Of a stretch of 64,000 nucleotides of DNA, positions 1 through 12,887 are shown piece after piece. Position 1 is the stretch's first letter. Each line of letters begins with the position of its first letter. The DNA is taken from NCBI RefSeq assembly GCF_021347895.1, contig NC_067117.1, positions 22,190,358 through 22,254,357 on the forward strand. Direction: 5' to 3'. This DNA is from Acanthochromis polyacanthus. Its lineage: Eukaryota > Chordata > Actinopteri > Pomacentridae. The notes under the pieces are model-generated. The model did not search any database. It had not been told where the DNA came from and saw only the letters and a list, made by a program, of their open reading frames with translations. The translations under genes were made by a program, and so were the position numbers.

Positions 1-1189
1 GAGTGTCCCACAACATACGAGAGATGAGAAGTGAACGAAAACCTCCACATTACTTGGCGATCGCTATTTGTTGTGGTCCGTATCCAAATCTCAGGACGCT
101 AGAAAGCAAATCTTGTTCCAAAACTGGTGTTTTGGCGCGAGCTATCGCGTGATTTCGGTGCAGATGTAGATCACAAATTTAGGGGTAAATTATATATTGT
201 GACTGAAAATAGACTTCCTTAAGAGTCACAGTACACCAAAGGTTTATGTTTTCATGAAAATACTGATAACCTACCTCAAACTATTACATTTGCCTATAAT
301 TATATCACATCTAATCTCTTTGCAGGCCCAAAAAAATATGACATTTAAACATTATTTGCACTTCCATGTCATAGCAACACTGTTTTCTACACTCCATTTA
401 TTTATTTTAAAAATGAGCATTCTGCCAGTGATTCCACTAAGTAATCAGATATTTAGATTAGACATATCTTTGGCTTTAATAAAGAATGGTTCTATATATA
501 CAATAGTGAGAATAAGACAGATCATTTAAATAAAAATAAGATTAATTAAAAAAAGATTTTCTTTTTGAAAAAAAAAAATATTTTAATGGCTTACTTTGCC
601 TGCCCTGTACCTAATCTGAGCCCAATACTGAGTTCAGACAAGAGATAAGCTCTTTGGGCAAAGTTTAAGGAGATAAGAAACATTTTTGACAGGCAGAATG
701 ACAGGCTGCCAAAATAGCCTCTGTGGTTACTTTGAGGACATCCAGCGGGAATCAAAAAATGACACCTGTGAAAAAATATCTGACTTTACTGGTTAGCTAG
801 TTTGATGGAGAGTTGGTAGCATTTTAACAGAGTGAATGAGATTCTTGGTAAGGTAGTTAAGCAGTGTGTCAGACAAATCTGGTATTTCTAGATTTATAAG
901 TTCAAGCTTCAATTTGAAAAGTGACATTGCTACACACAGATGAACAACATCACCATTAATGACAGTTTGCTAGCTTAACTGTCAGTATGTTGCTTAGGCT
1001 GACAGAATAAGAAATCTGCAGGACTTGATCTCTGCTTTGCTAGCATTCACCTCAATTACTATTTATGTTAAGTGCAAACGATACCTTATGTCAGGTTCTC
1101 TTGGTGAACTGGATGCTTTCTGCAACTTGAAAAGAAATATAGAAGTATTATGCATTATTATTATTCTGCTGCTATGCTGAAATATTGCT

Positions 1190-1294
1190 GATGGAGATAA
1201 AGGTCTAAACTTGGGCACGATAAAAAAAAAACAAAACAAAACAAAACATGGCTTTTAAAAGCCCACTGGTGGGTTTTGGTGTTCAGAGGGTTAA
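1190..1294 (-). repeat. TTAA-ended dispersed repeat, copy 1
   Basis: Read on the minus strand from 1294: TTAACCCTCTGAACACC, then AAAACCCACCAGTGGGCTTT, then AAAGCCATGTTTTG. It matches the start of the copy at 58530 in order and spacing (TTAACYCTCTG, AAACCCAC-GTGGG, GGCATGTT). The far end is not defined and the family is not named here. Confidence 0.6.
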
Positions 1295-3837
1295 AACACA
1301 TGATCTTACCATAGTACATCCTTCAGATTCACTTATAAAAACCCCTGTTTTAACTTAGCCAGGCAACTGAGGTCACAATATAAAGCTACTGTGGCTCTGA
1401 CTGAAAGTTTATGGTTTCTCTTAATTAAATCAAGCTGTACAAAAGGCAACAAAGAGCAGTAGATGCCACAAAATAGGACCAGAGTGGGTACCAAAATGGA
1501 AACTTGAACTTCTTTACCGGAAGCACCTACCAGAATCCATTAAGAATCCATTAAGGTGAGGAAGCATTTTTACAGTTCGAGCACTAGTCCGCATTTTGAT
1601 CTTTCCGAACCTATTTGCTATTTACCTTTATCAGGCATATTGTGACAATTCAGTAGACGGATTTTGTGTGTTATAATGAATAAAATAAATCTGAGAGCAA
1701 ATGGCCTCAGAGTTTGTTGTCCTGGCAACGAAACTTCTATAAAGCAAATGTTGCATCTTCCATAACTATATGAGAATGGAATGAAGGGGAGGAAATGACA
1801 GGAAATGTAGAAGTATTAAGAATGTGTGAAAGCTATGTCGTTTAGTCAAAACATGGGCTAATACATAATAGAGAGAGAGCGTTTCATATCTGGAAAAAGC
1901 CAAGTTTTCAAAGTGCAATTTCTTCTTATATCAAATTAAAACCAGGCACTATTTATTTTGGTGATGTTATGGATTTTATTAATACAAAAATGGCATGCAG
2001 AACTGCTGCTACAAGTCTTCTCTCTGCCTTTACAGTACTCAGTTTTCCCAGTGCAAACATTCTGTCCATCTGTATCTTCCTCTGGCAGCAGCAGATACTG
2101 ACTGAGATAATAGTGTAGGAGAGCCGTGTTCTACATCGCCTCTGCTGCTCGGTGAACAAGGCAGAGTGCTGCAGCAGCAGACAGTCACGTCAGCTTGGAC
2201 AGAGTACTAGGAATTGAACTGGATCATACAATCTGATAGCAAATTCTTCCCACCGGCTGTCACTTATCAGGAAATACAGGGACAATAAGATCTGGCAAAT
2301 AGAAATGTGAGGTAGCACACAAACAGACCTAGTGCAAAGCATTAACTCCTTGTCCAACCTTGAACATATCTGAATGTTTCAATGCATTAACTGTTGGATA
2401 CAGACAGTAAATATAAGATGTACAGAGGATTTCTCTCTCCAAAATTCAAAGCCCTTTCCTTATTTTGTCTGCAGATATTCGTAACTATAATTTGAGTATT
2501 CTTCTGTGGCTATATTATGAGTGTTGTGACTTCACACAGATGCACTGCTATCTATCCTGACTCACAGCGTAGAAACAAAACGCAACATGCGATTTCTCTG
2601 GAGATATGACGAGACAAACGTTTTATGCGAGCCTCATCGTCTTTCCATTACGCTTGATAATAAAGAAGTGTGTGGCTCAGACAAGAGGCTCGTATCAAAT
2701 CAGACCTGGAAAAGCCAATTATAGCGACAATAATCTCTCGCTGTACTGCTGCCGGCATGTCTCGCCATTCAAAGCAACAAATACCTGAAACATGATGAGC
2801 GGGAAGGAGGGGCGCGCAGAAGAAAGAGTACATTTAAACAGATACTGTCTTCAGAAATGGTTGCCCATTAGGCTATACAGTTGGTAGAAAGAAGACATAC
2901 TTTCAGAGTAACCTCCAGTGGTCTTTTTTGGTAAATGGCATTCTATTGTCATGTAAAAAAATTAATCTCAATTTCAAATTTTTCAAAGTGGACAAAGATG
3001 TTAAAACAAAATACAAAGCATAGTGCTACGATGCCCTTGGAAGCACCATATTGAGAGTGTTTTGGAGGTATATAGAAAAAAAGAGATGGAGGAGAGGAGC
3101 CGGAGTCTCAACCCATGACCCTCCCCAGAACCCGGTGGGCTTCACCAAGAGAGAAAGCTAAAAGGGCTGCTGGATTTGAAAGCTGAGTCTAACTAAAATC
3201 AGAAGGTTAATGTGAGTTGTTAAGAGCCTAGGGCCCTTTACAAACAAAGGCAATACACAAGAGGGCAATCTACAGACAGAACCAAGCAAACAGCTAGATG
3301 CATACACAGATACAAAATGGCGCAGATTAAATATGCTCACATAGCAACTCCAGATAAACATACAAAACAAACAAAAAAGTTCCAACATAGTCTCTAAAGA
3401 CCTGATATATCCGTAAGGCTGTTTGGAAAAGAATATTGATGCTCACTTTAATCTTTATATTAAACCAAGTTGTTTCAGGCAATTGCAGAGTTTTAGTCAA
3501 ATTTCCAAATGAAAGAAAAATAAGGCCAAACATTTTAAGTCCTATTAAAATGAGAGGAGCTGCTTCATAATCTAGTCAGTGTTTCATCATTTCTCTCTAC
3601 AACAAAACATTAAAAAAAAATACATTTTTTTAACCTATTCAGGTACAGCCATGATAAGGTTCTATATGCGCAATGTTTCAAAGTCTCCAAAAATACTGCA
3701 GATTTATTTGGGCTTTGCAGATTTTACCTCACTAGCATGACAGCAACATTTAGCTGCAGGATTTTTATCACCTTTTATCTTATGCCAGTGAGGTTGGGCA
3801 ATGCCTTCTATTTTCAGACTGCTAAATCAACCAGCTA

Positions 3838-3992
3838 AAGGAGCACTCCACTGATTTTACACACAATGTTAATTTTACACAAGTGATACTTGGATTGAAA
3901 ACAAGTAATGTCTTCTGTGGCTCTTGAAGAGCATTACTAACCAATGAAAGCCCCCATCAAGTCGCATTATGGGAAATGTAGCTTTTGTTTCA
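3838..3992 (+). repeat. Probable fish dispersed repeat fragment
   Basis: AAAGGAGCACTCCACTGATT, then TTTACACA, and further on CATTATGGGAAATGTAG resemble a dispersed fish element recalled from memory. Ends are not defined and no inverted repeats were found. Confidence 0.35.
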
Positions 3993-4047
3993 TTAATACT
4001 AGGGACTCAAGGATGACATTTCGGCATCAAATGCATTGTAATTAATG

Positions 4048-4080
4048 CCCCACCCCACCCCACCCCACCCCCCTCCCCCC
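4048..4080 (+). repeat. C-rich (CCCCA)n tract
   Basis: CCCCA repeats merge into a longer C run. The complementary strand is G-rich with five or more G runs, so a quadruplex is possible. It ends 21 bp before the TA of the Tc1-type MITE. Confidence 0.95.
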
Positions 4081-4100
4081 TTATTGTGAATTAGTCAACA

Positions 4101-4259
4101 TACACTGCTCAAAAAAAAATTAAAGGAACACTTTTTAATCTAAGTATTGCATCAAATCAGTGAAACGTCCATATCAATGCTAATATCCAGTTTGTTCTTC
4201 CCCCGTATTGAAATATGATGTATTTTCAAAGTGTTCCTTTAATTTTTTTGAGCACTGTA
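4101..4259. mobile_element. Tc1-type MITE with TA target-site duplication
   Basis: The 155-bp element 4103-4257 is flanked by TA on both sides. Its ends are inverted repeats of about 30 bp: CACTGCTCAAAAAAAAATTA at the left and, on the opposite strand, CAGTGCTCAAAAAAATTAAA at the right, each followed by AGGAACACTTT. These match the ends of a Tc1-like transposon family known from many fishes. There is no room for a transposase gene, so this is an internal-deletion derivative. Confidence 0.88.
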
Positions 4260-5471
4260 TATGACATGCAATATAGTGCTAAAGCAACTGTTTACAAGGA
4301 AGCCGACATGGGCATTAGCAACTGTCAATCATCATTTCAATCCTTAACAGACAATGTGACACATATGTACATCTATATGTACAACAAGCTTAGTTTAAAT
4401 GCATTTAACAGTTACAAAATCCTATATCAGAGCCTCTAGGAGTATGCCATGATAGATGTTAATTTCAGAGTGCGTTTAACTAGAAATCTACTAATGTATA
4501 TTGGTAATATGATATTAGTGCTGTTTTAAGAGTCACCTGTGAATGGTGTGTCGTGTGGTGACTCATACTGCAGTAAATAATGCGAGGTGCACTTTGCCTA
4601 CCTCCAGCAAAAGAGAAAAGGCTTTGGCAAGTTGTTACTTGATCGGCTATTTTTTCTTACTATGTTAATTAATTTACAACAGCATTCGAGAGTTCTCATT
4701 TTAATTAACCTGTCTTTCAATGAACAACACACAACTTTGAGAATATCACCCTCGTTATTAGCCCCATGGCACAGGAAAGGGGCCAGTGTTCGTGATGTCA
4801 GTACATGGCTCCAAGAGCACAAATGATCTCATCAGTTAGGTGGTTGAGGGACCTCACAAAATCCCCCACTCTGTGAACACATGAGCACCAAGAGAGCATG
4901 AAATGAAGGAGTGTCTGACGGTCATATTTCTGCTGCAGTGTCTCTCAACACTGTACATGACAGTCTGCGATGGTCACATTGCGTCAAGTCTTGGACAGAT
5001 GGAGGGATGGGGAACTGGAATGGTGGCAAAGGGTGGAGGGATGACAGCAGATGGTTTGGATGGAAGAAATCTCCATTTTTAATACTGAAGAGGGGAGAAC
5101 ACTGACTAGCACCACGTGTCACATTTATTATGAGGCATCGTCGTAGGTGACTGCTCCATGATGATGTTGAAAGCATGTGTGAAGTGTAAACACAGCAGAC
5201 CTGCTTCTCTCGTGGCATGATATTTATAGCTAGAGAGAATTGTGGGCTGGTAAAACTGCCAAGACAATGGCTTAAGTATATTTTAATTCATTCTCTGGAT
5301 GTCTCATGCTTAGTAACAGGATGGAAAATACATGCAAATAGACGCAGTGACCATAATGCAGTGTTCTACTGAGGACCTGCCTGAGCGGCAACTAAAATAG
5401 TGATAGGGGCAGCATGAAGCCCAAAGTGATAATCACTGCTGTAATGGGTTTGTTTTCCAAAACGATCCAAC

Positions 5472-5493
5472 AGGAAATACATTTGTATTTCCT
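5472..5493. repeat. Perfect 9-bp hairpin
   Basis: AGGAAATAC and GTATTTCCT flank a 4-nt loop (ATTT). It lies in a stretch (about 5340-5780) less AT-rich than its surroundings. Confidence 0.85.
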
Positions 5494-8400
5494 CTATCAT
5501 CAGGTGAAGAGGGGAGATATCAGGCAGCACCTATAGAGGCATATGAGGATAAATGAAGCCCTTCGTTGCTATGCCCTTCCTCTGAGTGCCTGACTTTACA
5601 AGGTTGCTCAATCACATGCAGCTCCCCTCCCTGTGGCATCCAAAGGCCCTATCTGATCGCTGGCTGGCTCCCCCTGGCCCCCATGGTGTGAACCAGGTGC
5701 TGTGATGACAAAACGCTCCTGGCAGCAATAAGAGAACAGAGAGTGCAGAGCTCAATTAGCCTGAGCTCCAATCCCAGATCCTCTATTGATTTCGCACAGA
5801 TGAGGAATGGCAGACAGGAGAAAGCTCAATCAGACATACCCATGGGACCTGTCTCTCTCTGTGCACGCATGTGTGCATGCATGTGTGTGTTTGCATGCAT
5901 GTGTGCATGTGCGGGAATCAACGGGGGACAAATTGGTGCCAAGACGAGGTGAATATATTAGCAAACCGTGGTCGTTATGCATACATGATGGTTAAGTAAT
6001 AGTGTTCTCTACTGATAGTTATGCGGAAAATGACGAGTCTTTAAAAACATGCTGTGCTCTTCTAACCCAGATCAAAAGAAGAAGACAGACAGACAAGGTA
6101 TTAGTTCCCTGAAGGGCAAATCAATTTGACAAGTCATCAGCTCCATGGTACATATCTGGACAATTCATTCGCTTCCTTAAATTAACCTTCAGTCAAAGAA
6201 GAAGGGAGAGAATGTCTGGAGTCTGACAACCCTGTTTGACCTTCACTTATGGGTTCATCCTCCCTTCTTGGGTTAAAAGTATGCATTTTTGATCAAAATC
6301 ATGGTGTGAGTATTAATTTATTTCATCCACAAGTGAGGGCAACAAGTATGTATGTATACGCGCAAGTTTAAAGGAGCGCCTCAGTGAGTGAGTTCAATTA
6401 TCAGCTCACATGTAAATGCCCTGTCTGTATATATAACTATTCAATGACACTTTCAAACTTCAAACACATGTATGATGCAGGTCTACTCCACTCTATGCAT
6501 GAGACAGCTGTCTCTTCTCATTGCGAACAAAGGCTTCAGGCAGCATTGTTACACACTTCACTGGTAAACCTCAGAATTACACTAACTTGCATCCAATTGC
6601 TGCCAGACAAATGTTAAGATTCAGTTCCACCTCTCTCTGTCCATAGAAATACTCTGTTTCTCTGATCACCAGGTGTGCACCATTTCTCTCACCTCTCTCT
6701 TCCTTTCTTCAGCTAGTCGGCATTGACATTTAAATGCTGCTACCTTTCAGTTTTCTTCAATCCGTGATAGCAATGCCAGATGACCAAAGCTATAGGCAAT
6801 GCTGGACCCACATGAAGCTGTAATTAAAAGGAGGGCCGAACCTCACATGTCGACTCCTGATGTGAATTTATCTCGGAAAAGGATACAAGTTAGAGGTCTG
6901 TAACTTTGGCTCAAGTCCAAAGGGCTCCATGAAATTGTAAATGCACATTACTTGAAATGCATACCAGTAGTTGTGTCTTTATTAATTCATCATACAAATG
7001 CACAATGTGACATCTTGTTGAAATGCTCAGGTAGCTTGTAATCCTGGTGGCATGCAAGGTGCAACTTCCGAAAGAGCCAAAAATTGCAGTTCCTTAAATG
7101 GTCACTTGAAGTTGAATTCAAAAGCAAGTCAATTTCCACAGAGACTCCAAAGACCCCAACATTAAAATATTCAACTTTACACTTGCACAAAGAAATTTTT
7201 GGTCTGTGTAGTCAACTTCATTCAAGATGCAAAGCAGCAAAAGACATCACAGTGAGCTTCTAAATTGCTCTTCAGGAAACCTGTAGGTGATGTAAAGGAG
7301 TGTAATTCATCTTTAATAGTCTACGGCAGCATGGCATGTTTTGCGAGGTATGCCATAGTAGACTTTTTTTTTTTAAAGATTATTGTGATTCTGGCTAAAA
7401 TCACAAACTATTGCTTACCGAAAGCAAAATGTTAACATGGGGAATGCATCAATAAAGATATAGCACAGACAAATGAAATTAAAATGAGCAGCAAGGAAAC
7501 ATCTTTATAGCCACTGAATCTATTGTATACAGTGAGAACAAATATTAGATGTCACATTTACAGTACAGATTCACCTGATATGTGCATGCCAACAACACAA
7601 ATCCACACCTACACTTGCTGTAATATGAAACAGAAGTCTGCCAACATTGAATAAGTCCTCAAAAAAGAAAACAAACAAAAAGACCCTCCAGAAATGCATA
7701 GTGCTGTCATGAATCTCTACCAATAAATATTTCAAACACAAACAAGAAGGTTAGAGAGTTTATCCATGTTGCACTAGCCTGGTAATGTGGGTTTAACTAA
7801 CTAAGAATAAAGTTTTGAGCTATATTATGGAGGCTTAGAATGGATAGCATAATAACGCATAACACACAGACCAATTGCATTTGATCAGGCTTATGGTGAA
7901 TACATTCAATGACTAACACAGGGTCAGCGTACTCTGGGTTTAGCCTATAAGCTTCCCACAGTGCTGCAGCGATTTCAAATGCACTGGAGCAGTAGAGGTC
8001 CCATGATACACAAAAACTCAACCCTGTATCTGTCACTAGAGGACTTTATTGCACCATAAGCAAATCTGCAGAGAAAAAAAAAACATTATATAAGGTAGAG
8101 CCTTTCTCAAATAATGACAAACCAGTAAAATGACCTACACAGCCTATAACTGAAGGAAAAAAAAAAAAGAAACACACTACACAAACTGTCTGCCTGTCAC
8201 AAACAATGTTCACTCTTCCTGCAGCTTGGCCTCAATGTGGCAGCCCCAGTGTGTTGGCTGGACTAAGTATGCATCCCTCCATAGCTGGTTCTCTATTTAG
8301 TACTTGTGTAATACTCTGCGCACCGGGAATGGACTCCATTACCAGGGTAGCTTGCTTTCTTCTTTCTCTCCTTTTCTCAACAGCTTGCATTGCTTGTTTT

Positions 8401-9432
8401 TATAACACAGGGGACCAGCATCTCCCACAGGCCTTGGGCTCCAAGCAGAGAGGTGATTTCTTTCCCTGTAAAGCAACACAGCATGGGTCTCTCACATCAC
8501 AGGTGACTCTTGTGATTAAAAGTTGGTGGGTTCCCTGGAGGGCTGCATGTGTGTATGATGTGGGTGCGACAAAACAATAGTGCATTTGCACCTATTTGCA
8601 TTTCTTCACAGCGAAACAAAGAGCTGTGTGATCACAATCATGTGATGGAAAGCCCAGAGGAAAACAGCCCACAGTTCCTCTGAGGATATGATGGCGTATT
8701 TTGCATTTCTGTGGCTAACCTGGCTTGGACCAGAGTCTCTGCCTTTCTGTGACTACATACATGTTGAAGCACATTAGATACGGGTTCAGACATCTCCATA
8801 TGGGGATGAGAAAGGCAGTGCCTGGGCTCCTGCAGGATTTAACTAGCAGGCATGAAGCTGAGGAGAGCTCCTCACATTGACTTTAACAGGATTTAGCTAG
8901 ATGAAAGGCTACAGGGAAGAAAAGAGAGGCACAAAGAAGGAGGGAGATGGAGAGAGAGAACAAGGAGAAAGAGAAGCAAAGGAAGAAAAACACAAGACAA
9001 AATGGTGAGGTGGCAGACTGGCAGCAAGTCACAATGGGGCATCACTAGAAATGCTCAGGTATGCAAGGTTTTCCTAAGTTTTAAAAGGCTTAGGTGCTGT
9101 TTGGATTCTGGGGGATGGTGGTTTTGTATTGGGGTTTTTGAAATTATTTGAAGGTGATTTTAAAAGTCCCATAAGGTGAAAATCTATTGTTACTGTGTTT
9201 TGTGGCTGTTAAGATAAGAAGTTTACATTTGCCATTCCTCAAGTTCCCTGACAACTAGATAACCTCCCAGCTTTACAAGCCAGTGAGAACTTTACTGAGC
9301 TGCTACACCAGATAACAAACCAATAGTTGCCTAGCTCAAACATCACATTATCCTGCCATCTCATGGCCCGCTGTTTCTTGGCAATCCATTCAGAAAGAGT
9401 TGCTTCCTCACAGTCCACCAGGTCTGTTTACT

Positions 9433-9461
9433 TTCTAGAGCTGCTTCTGCTAGCTCTAGAA
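9433..9461. repeat. Perfect 10-bp hairpin
   Basis: TTCTAGAGCT (9433-9442) and its complement AGCTCTAGAA (9452-9461) are separated by 9 nt. Function unknown; such a short hairpin could be chance. Confidence 0.85.
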
Positions 9462-12400
9462 TGCTGTTGGCTGCAAGGGCAAACACAACAGTCTTTACGG
9501 ACATCCAGCATCTGAGGAACTGAAGATCCAGTGGATTACTCTTATTTCTCAGAGAATTTCCCCGCAATCATCGGGAAATCCTTAGAGTTAGTGCTTTGTG
9601 TTGCTAGTGTGGCTAACTTTATCATTAGCTTTGATTGCATGCACACAGGTCAGAACTCTGTGTGGAACCCTAAAGATGTATTTGAAACTCAAACAAGTAC
9701 TGGGTGGGTTATTTGGTTTACACTTCTCTCCTGCTCTCTGTGGTCATGAAAACTGTATTTTCATTGAGCAAAATTCCCAATAAAGCTGTTTTAATCTACA
9801 CATATTTTTGTCTGTGTTGTCAGACAACAGAACAAGTACAAAATAGACTACAATACAGCCAATTAAGACATACATATTTAGCGAAAGTCACTTCATAGCC
9901 ATTCTCTAGATGTGGCGCTAAGGTACTGATTTTATAACCGTATCGTTGTCAAACAAACACACCAAACAAAAGCAATGGCTGTGCTGTGAATTCAGTGATA
10001 TTTCCATGTAAAATGATTGCTCTGAAAGAAAGCCAGAAGCAATAGAAAGTGCTGGTCTCACACTCTACTTCATGTGTCAGCTGCAGTGTGGTCAGGTGTT
10101 TTGTTCCACACTGTCAATAACAGATGCAGAGAGAGTCGTCTTCCTGAATAGAGCAAAACAGCAGCAGCTCCATTGCATTTAAATCTACAGACATTGAAAC
10201 ATCTCATTAAAAACAAGGCTAAAACCAGGGGTTATACAGACATGACAAAATGAACCATTTTTAGGGTGTTTGGAGATGGAAGAAGCTCAAAGCCACATTC
10301 TGCTGGCATGTGAGATTTATTTGCTGTAAAGAGGCACAATATGGGACCTTTTCGCCATTATAAGCTTTTTTGTTTTGCATTGTTTCTGACCACCATCCAT
10401 ATCATATTTGTGAAAGAAAGATGGCAGCAAATATTGTATTCAAAATTCTATTTAACTCGTCAAATAACACATCACACCTACTACAAAAAGATTTCTCGAT
10501 AACCTTAACTAGCACACATAAGAGGAATAAACATGTTGCATTGCTAATATTCATCTGGGGTCTGAAAACTGCAAGGAAATTCAGAGATTCTGATTGATAT
10601 CTGTGCTTAGTAACAGGCACTATCAAAACTAGTGACTACTACCTAATGTTAGGTCTAGGATATGGCAGCAGAAGACACTTTTGACTACATTTTGGAACAG
10701 CAGTTTTTTTTTTTTTTAAATATGAAAAATGCATGACGTATATGTGAAACGTTAACTGTTTTTGCAAGCCTATTTAATTCAACACACTGATATCCATGTA
10801 GTTGGTTAGCATTTTTTTAGTTGCAATCTATCACACACTCACACAATCTGGTATCAGTTTTGGCAGCAGTCCCAAGAATTACGCCCTCACAAAAAAGTCT
10901 AAGCTTCATTTGCGTTTTGAGGGTTTCACGATCAATGGGATTCAACTTGATTATCTAAGTCAATGACTGCAATTATAAAACAAAGAAGCATCCAATAAGT
11001 TGCTTGATTAGTTTGGTAATGAGCATGTGTCACATTCCAATCCCACAAATGTTCATCTAAGCACTGATTGATAACTGGCAGATCATTCCTGACCAAGCTA
11101 CCACCACAGTGTTTTTTCATAGAACTGTGACTGTTGGTTTATATACGCTTTCTGATAAGTCGCCCAAATGCCCTTTTACATTTATGTGATTTGAGGCATT
11201 TCACACAAACACTTGGGCACTGCATCCAATGCTAGATAAAATCCTGGTATATATGAGCAATTAAGCAGAGGTGAGTAATATCAATGAAAACACTCAAAAC
11301 AGAAAAAGATGTTGAAATAGTTCCAACAGTCTGTGTGTTCCCAGTAGAAGCAGAGATGGGACTTAAAGCTTGCAGGGCTCAGGAGTGTCACTGCAATAAG
11401 GAGGAAAATGGTTAAAGGGGGACCACAGGTGAGTTAAAGCAGAGCCACTGAGCTGGAAAGAAGTAAAATTGTATGTAGTTTTCTTTGAGGGCGATGGGGG
11501 CTGCAGCGCTGGGGGACACGCATTATAATCCCACACAAACAGAGTGGATGGGGAAATGCAGCAAGCGCGCCAAAAGAAAAATTACACAGTCAGATACACA
11601 TATACACACACACCAATACAGTTTCCACAATTTCAGAGGACATTATGTGACTTACATTAATTTCCTGCAAACTTAACTACTACTTTCTTATCCTTAACCT
11701 AAACCTTACCCTAACCTTGGAACATATTCACCCTAAAATTTAATGATTTAAGTAAGAATGTCTTGGTTTTTGGCACAAAATAAGGAAAACAAGTTCCAAT
11801 AATGTTACTATCAACAGATTTTGGTCCCCACTACACGAGTAATACCCTCCCATAAACATGCACAAATGTGAGCCTCAGCATTTCAAACTGAGATCACACA
11901 CACGTGCCAGTGGGAGCTAAAACACGTTTCCTGATCAGCGGAGTGATTATGCAACAACATTAACAAATGCATATGAACACACCTCCGTATTTGCCTTGGA
12001 GGTGGGTCACCCAGCTGAACTAATGCTAATTTGCCAATCTGTGCCTCTTTCACCTCAGAGCAGAGCCTCCCAACTTTGCATGCCTATTCCACCTTAAACA
12101 ATGCAGCGGCACGACAAACTGCAGTATGCAACAGGCCTACAGGTAACAATCCAGAAAGCAAACACAAAGCCATACTTACACGCTAACCACATATTATATG
12201 CATGAGTGTAAGCACTGAGGGGTGTCACTACATGCCAGTATTCATGATCTGACAGTGTCGTGCAGTTTCCTAGCTTTGATATTATAAAGAAAAAGGCAAA
12301 TGGATGCGCTACATTACTGAAGCGTGATTTCTTTTTATTTGCACCTTTTTCTGACAGTGTATTTTTTATTCTTCCCTCGTCTCATTTTTCTTTTTGCACA

Positions 12401-12822
12401 CACAGAGGAACTGAGTGGGAGGCAGAACATTCACAACTCAGAACAACAGAAATATGACTCTGGCTCTGCTGCCAACTTAAGTAGAACAAAACGTTATTCT
12501 GAAAAAGAAAGACTTCATCTACCCCCCTCAAACAGTGCACTCTCCACTTGGAACACTTCAGATTCTGTAGGATGGAGTTGAGGTTTTATTGATTGTGAGT
12601 AGAAACACAAAGCTGATGGTCAAGAAACAGAACTATAGAACTAACCTCACAATTCATGTCCACAATTACCACCCTGCTTTTCAACATACTTGGTGTTATG
12701 TTTGGTTTATCAGAATGAAAGACTATTTAGTAAACACCGAAGATACATTTGCTATAATGTTAACCAATCTTGTCATGCAGACACACACAGAATGGATATT
12801 CACACAGGTATTCATACATTGC

Positions 12823-12824
<2 letters not shown>

Positions 12825-12877
<53 letters not shown>

Positions 12878-12887
12878 CATATATATT
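12825..12887 (+). repeat. (AT)24 microsatellite with a CATA-containing end
   Basis: A pure AT run at 12825-12872 is followed by ACATACATATATAT. Being self-complementary, it can form a cruciform. Confidence 0.98.

Noticed and set aside
3060..3150. A second SINE type, from a B-box-like GGGTTGAGACTCC on the minus strand
   Set aside because: No A box, tail or target duplication was found.
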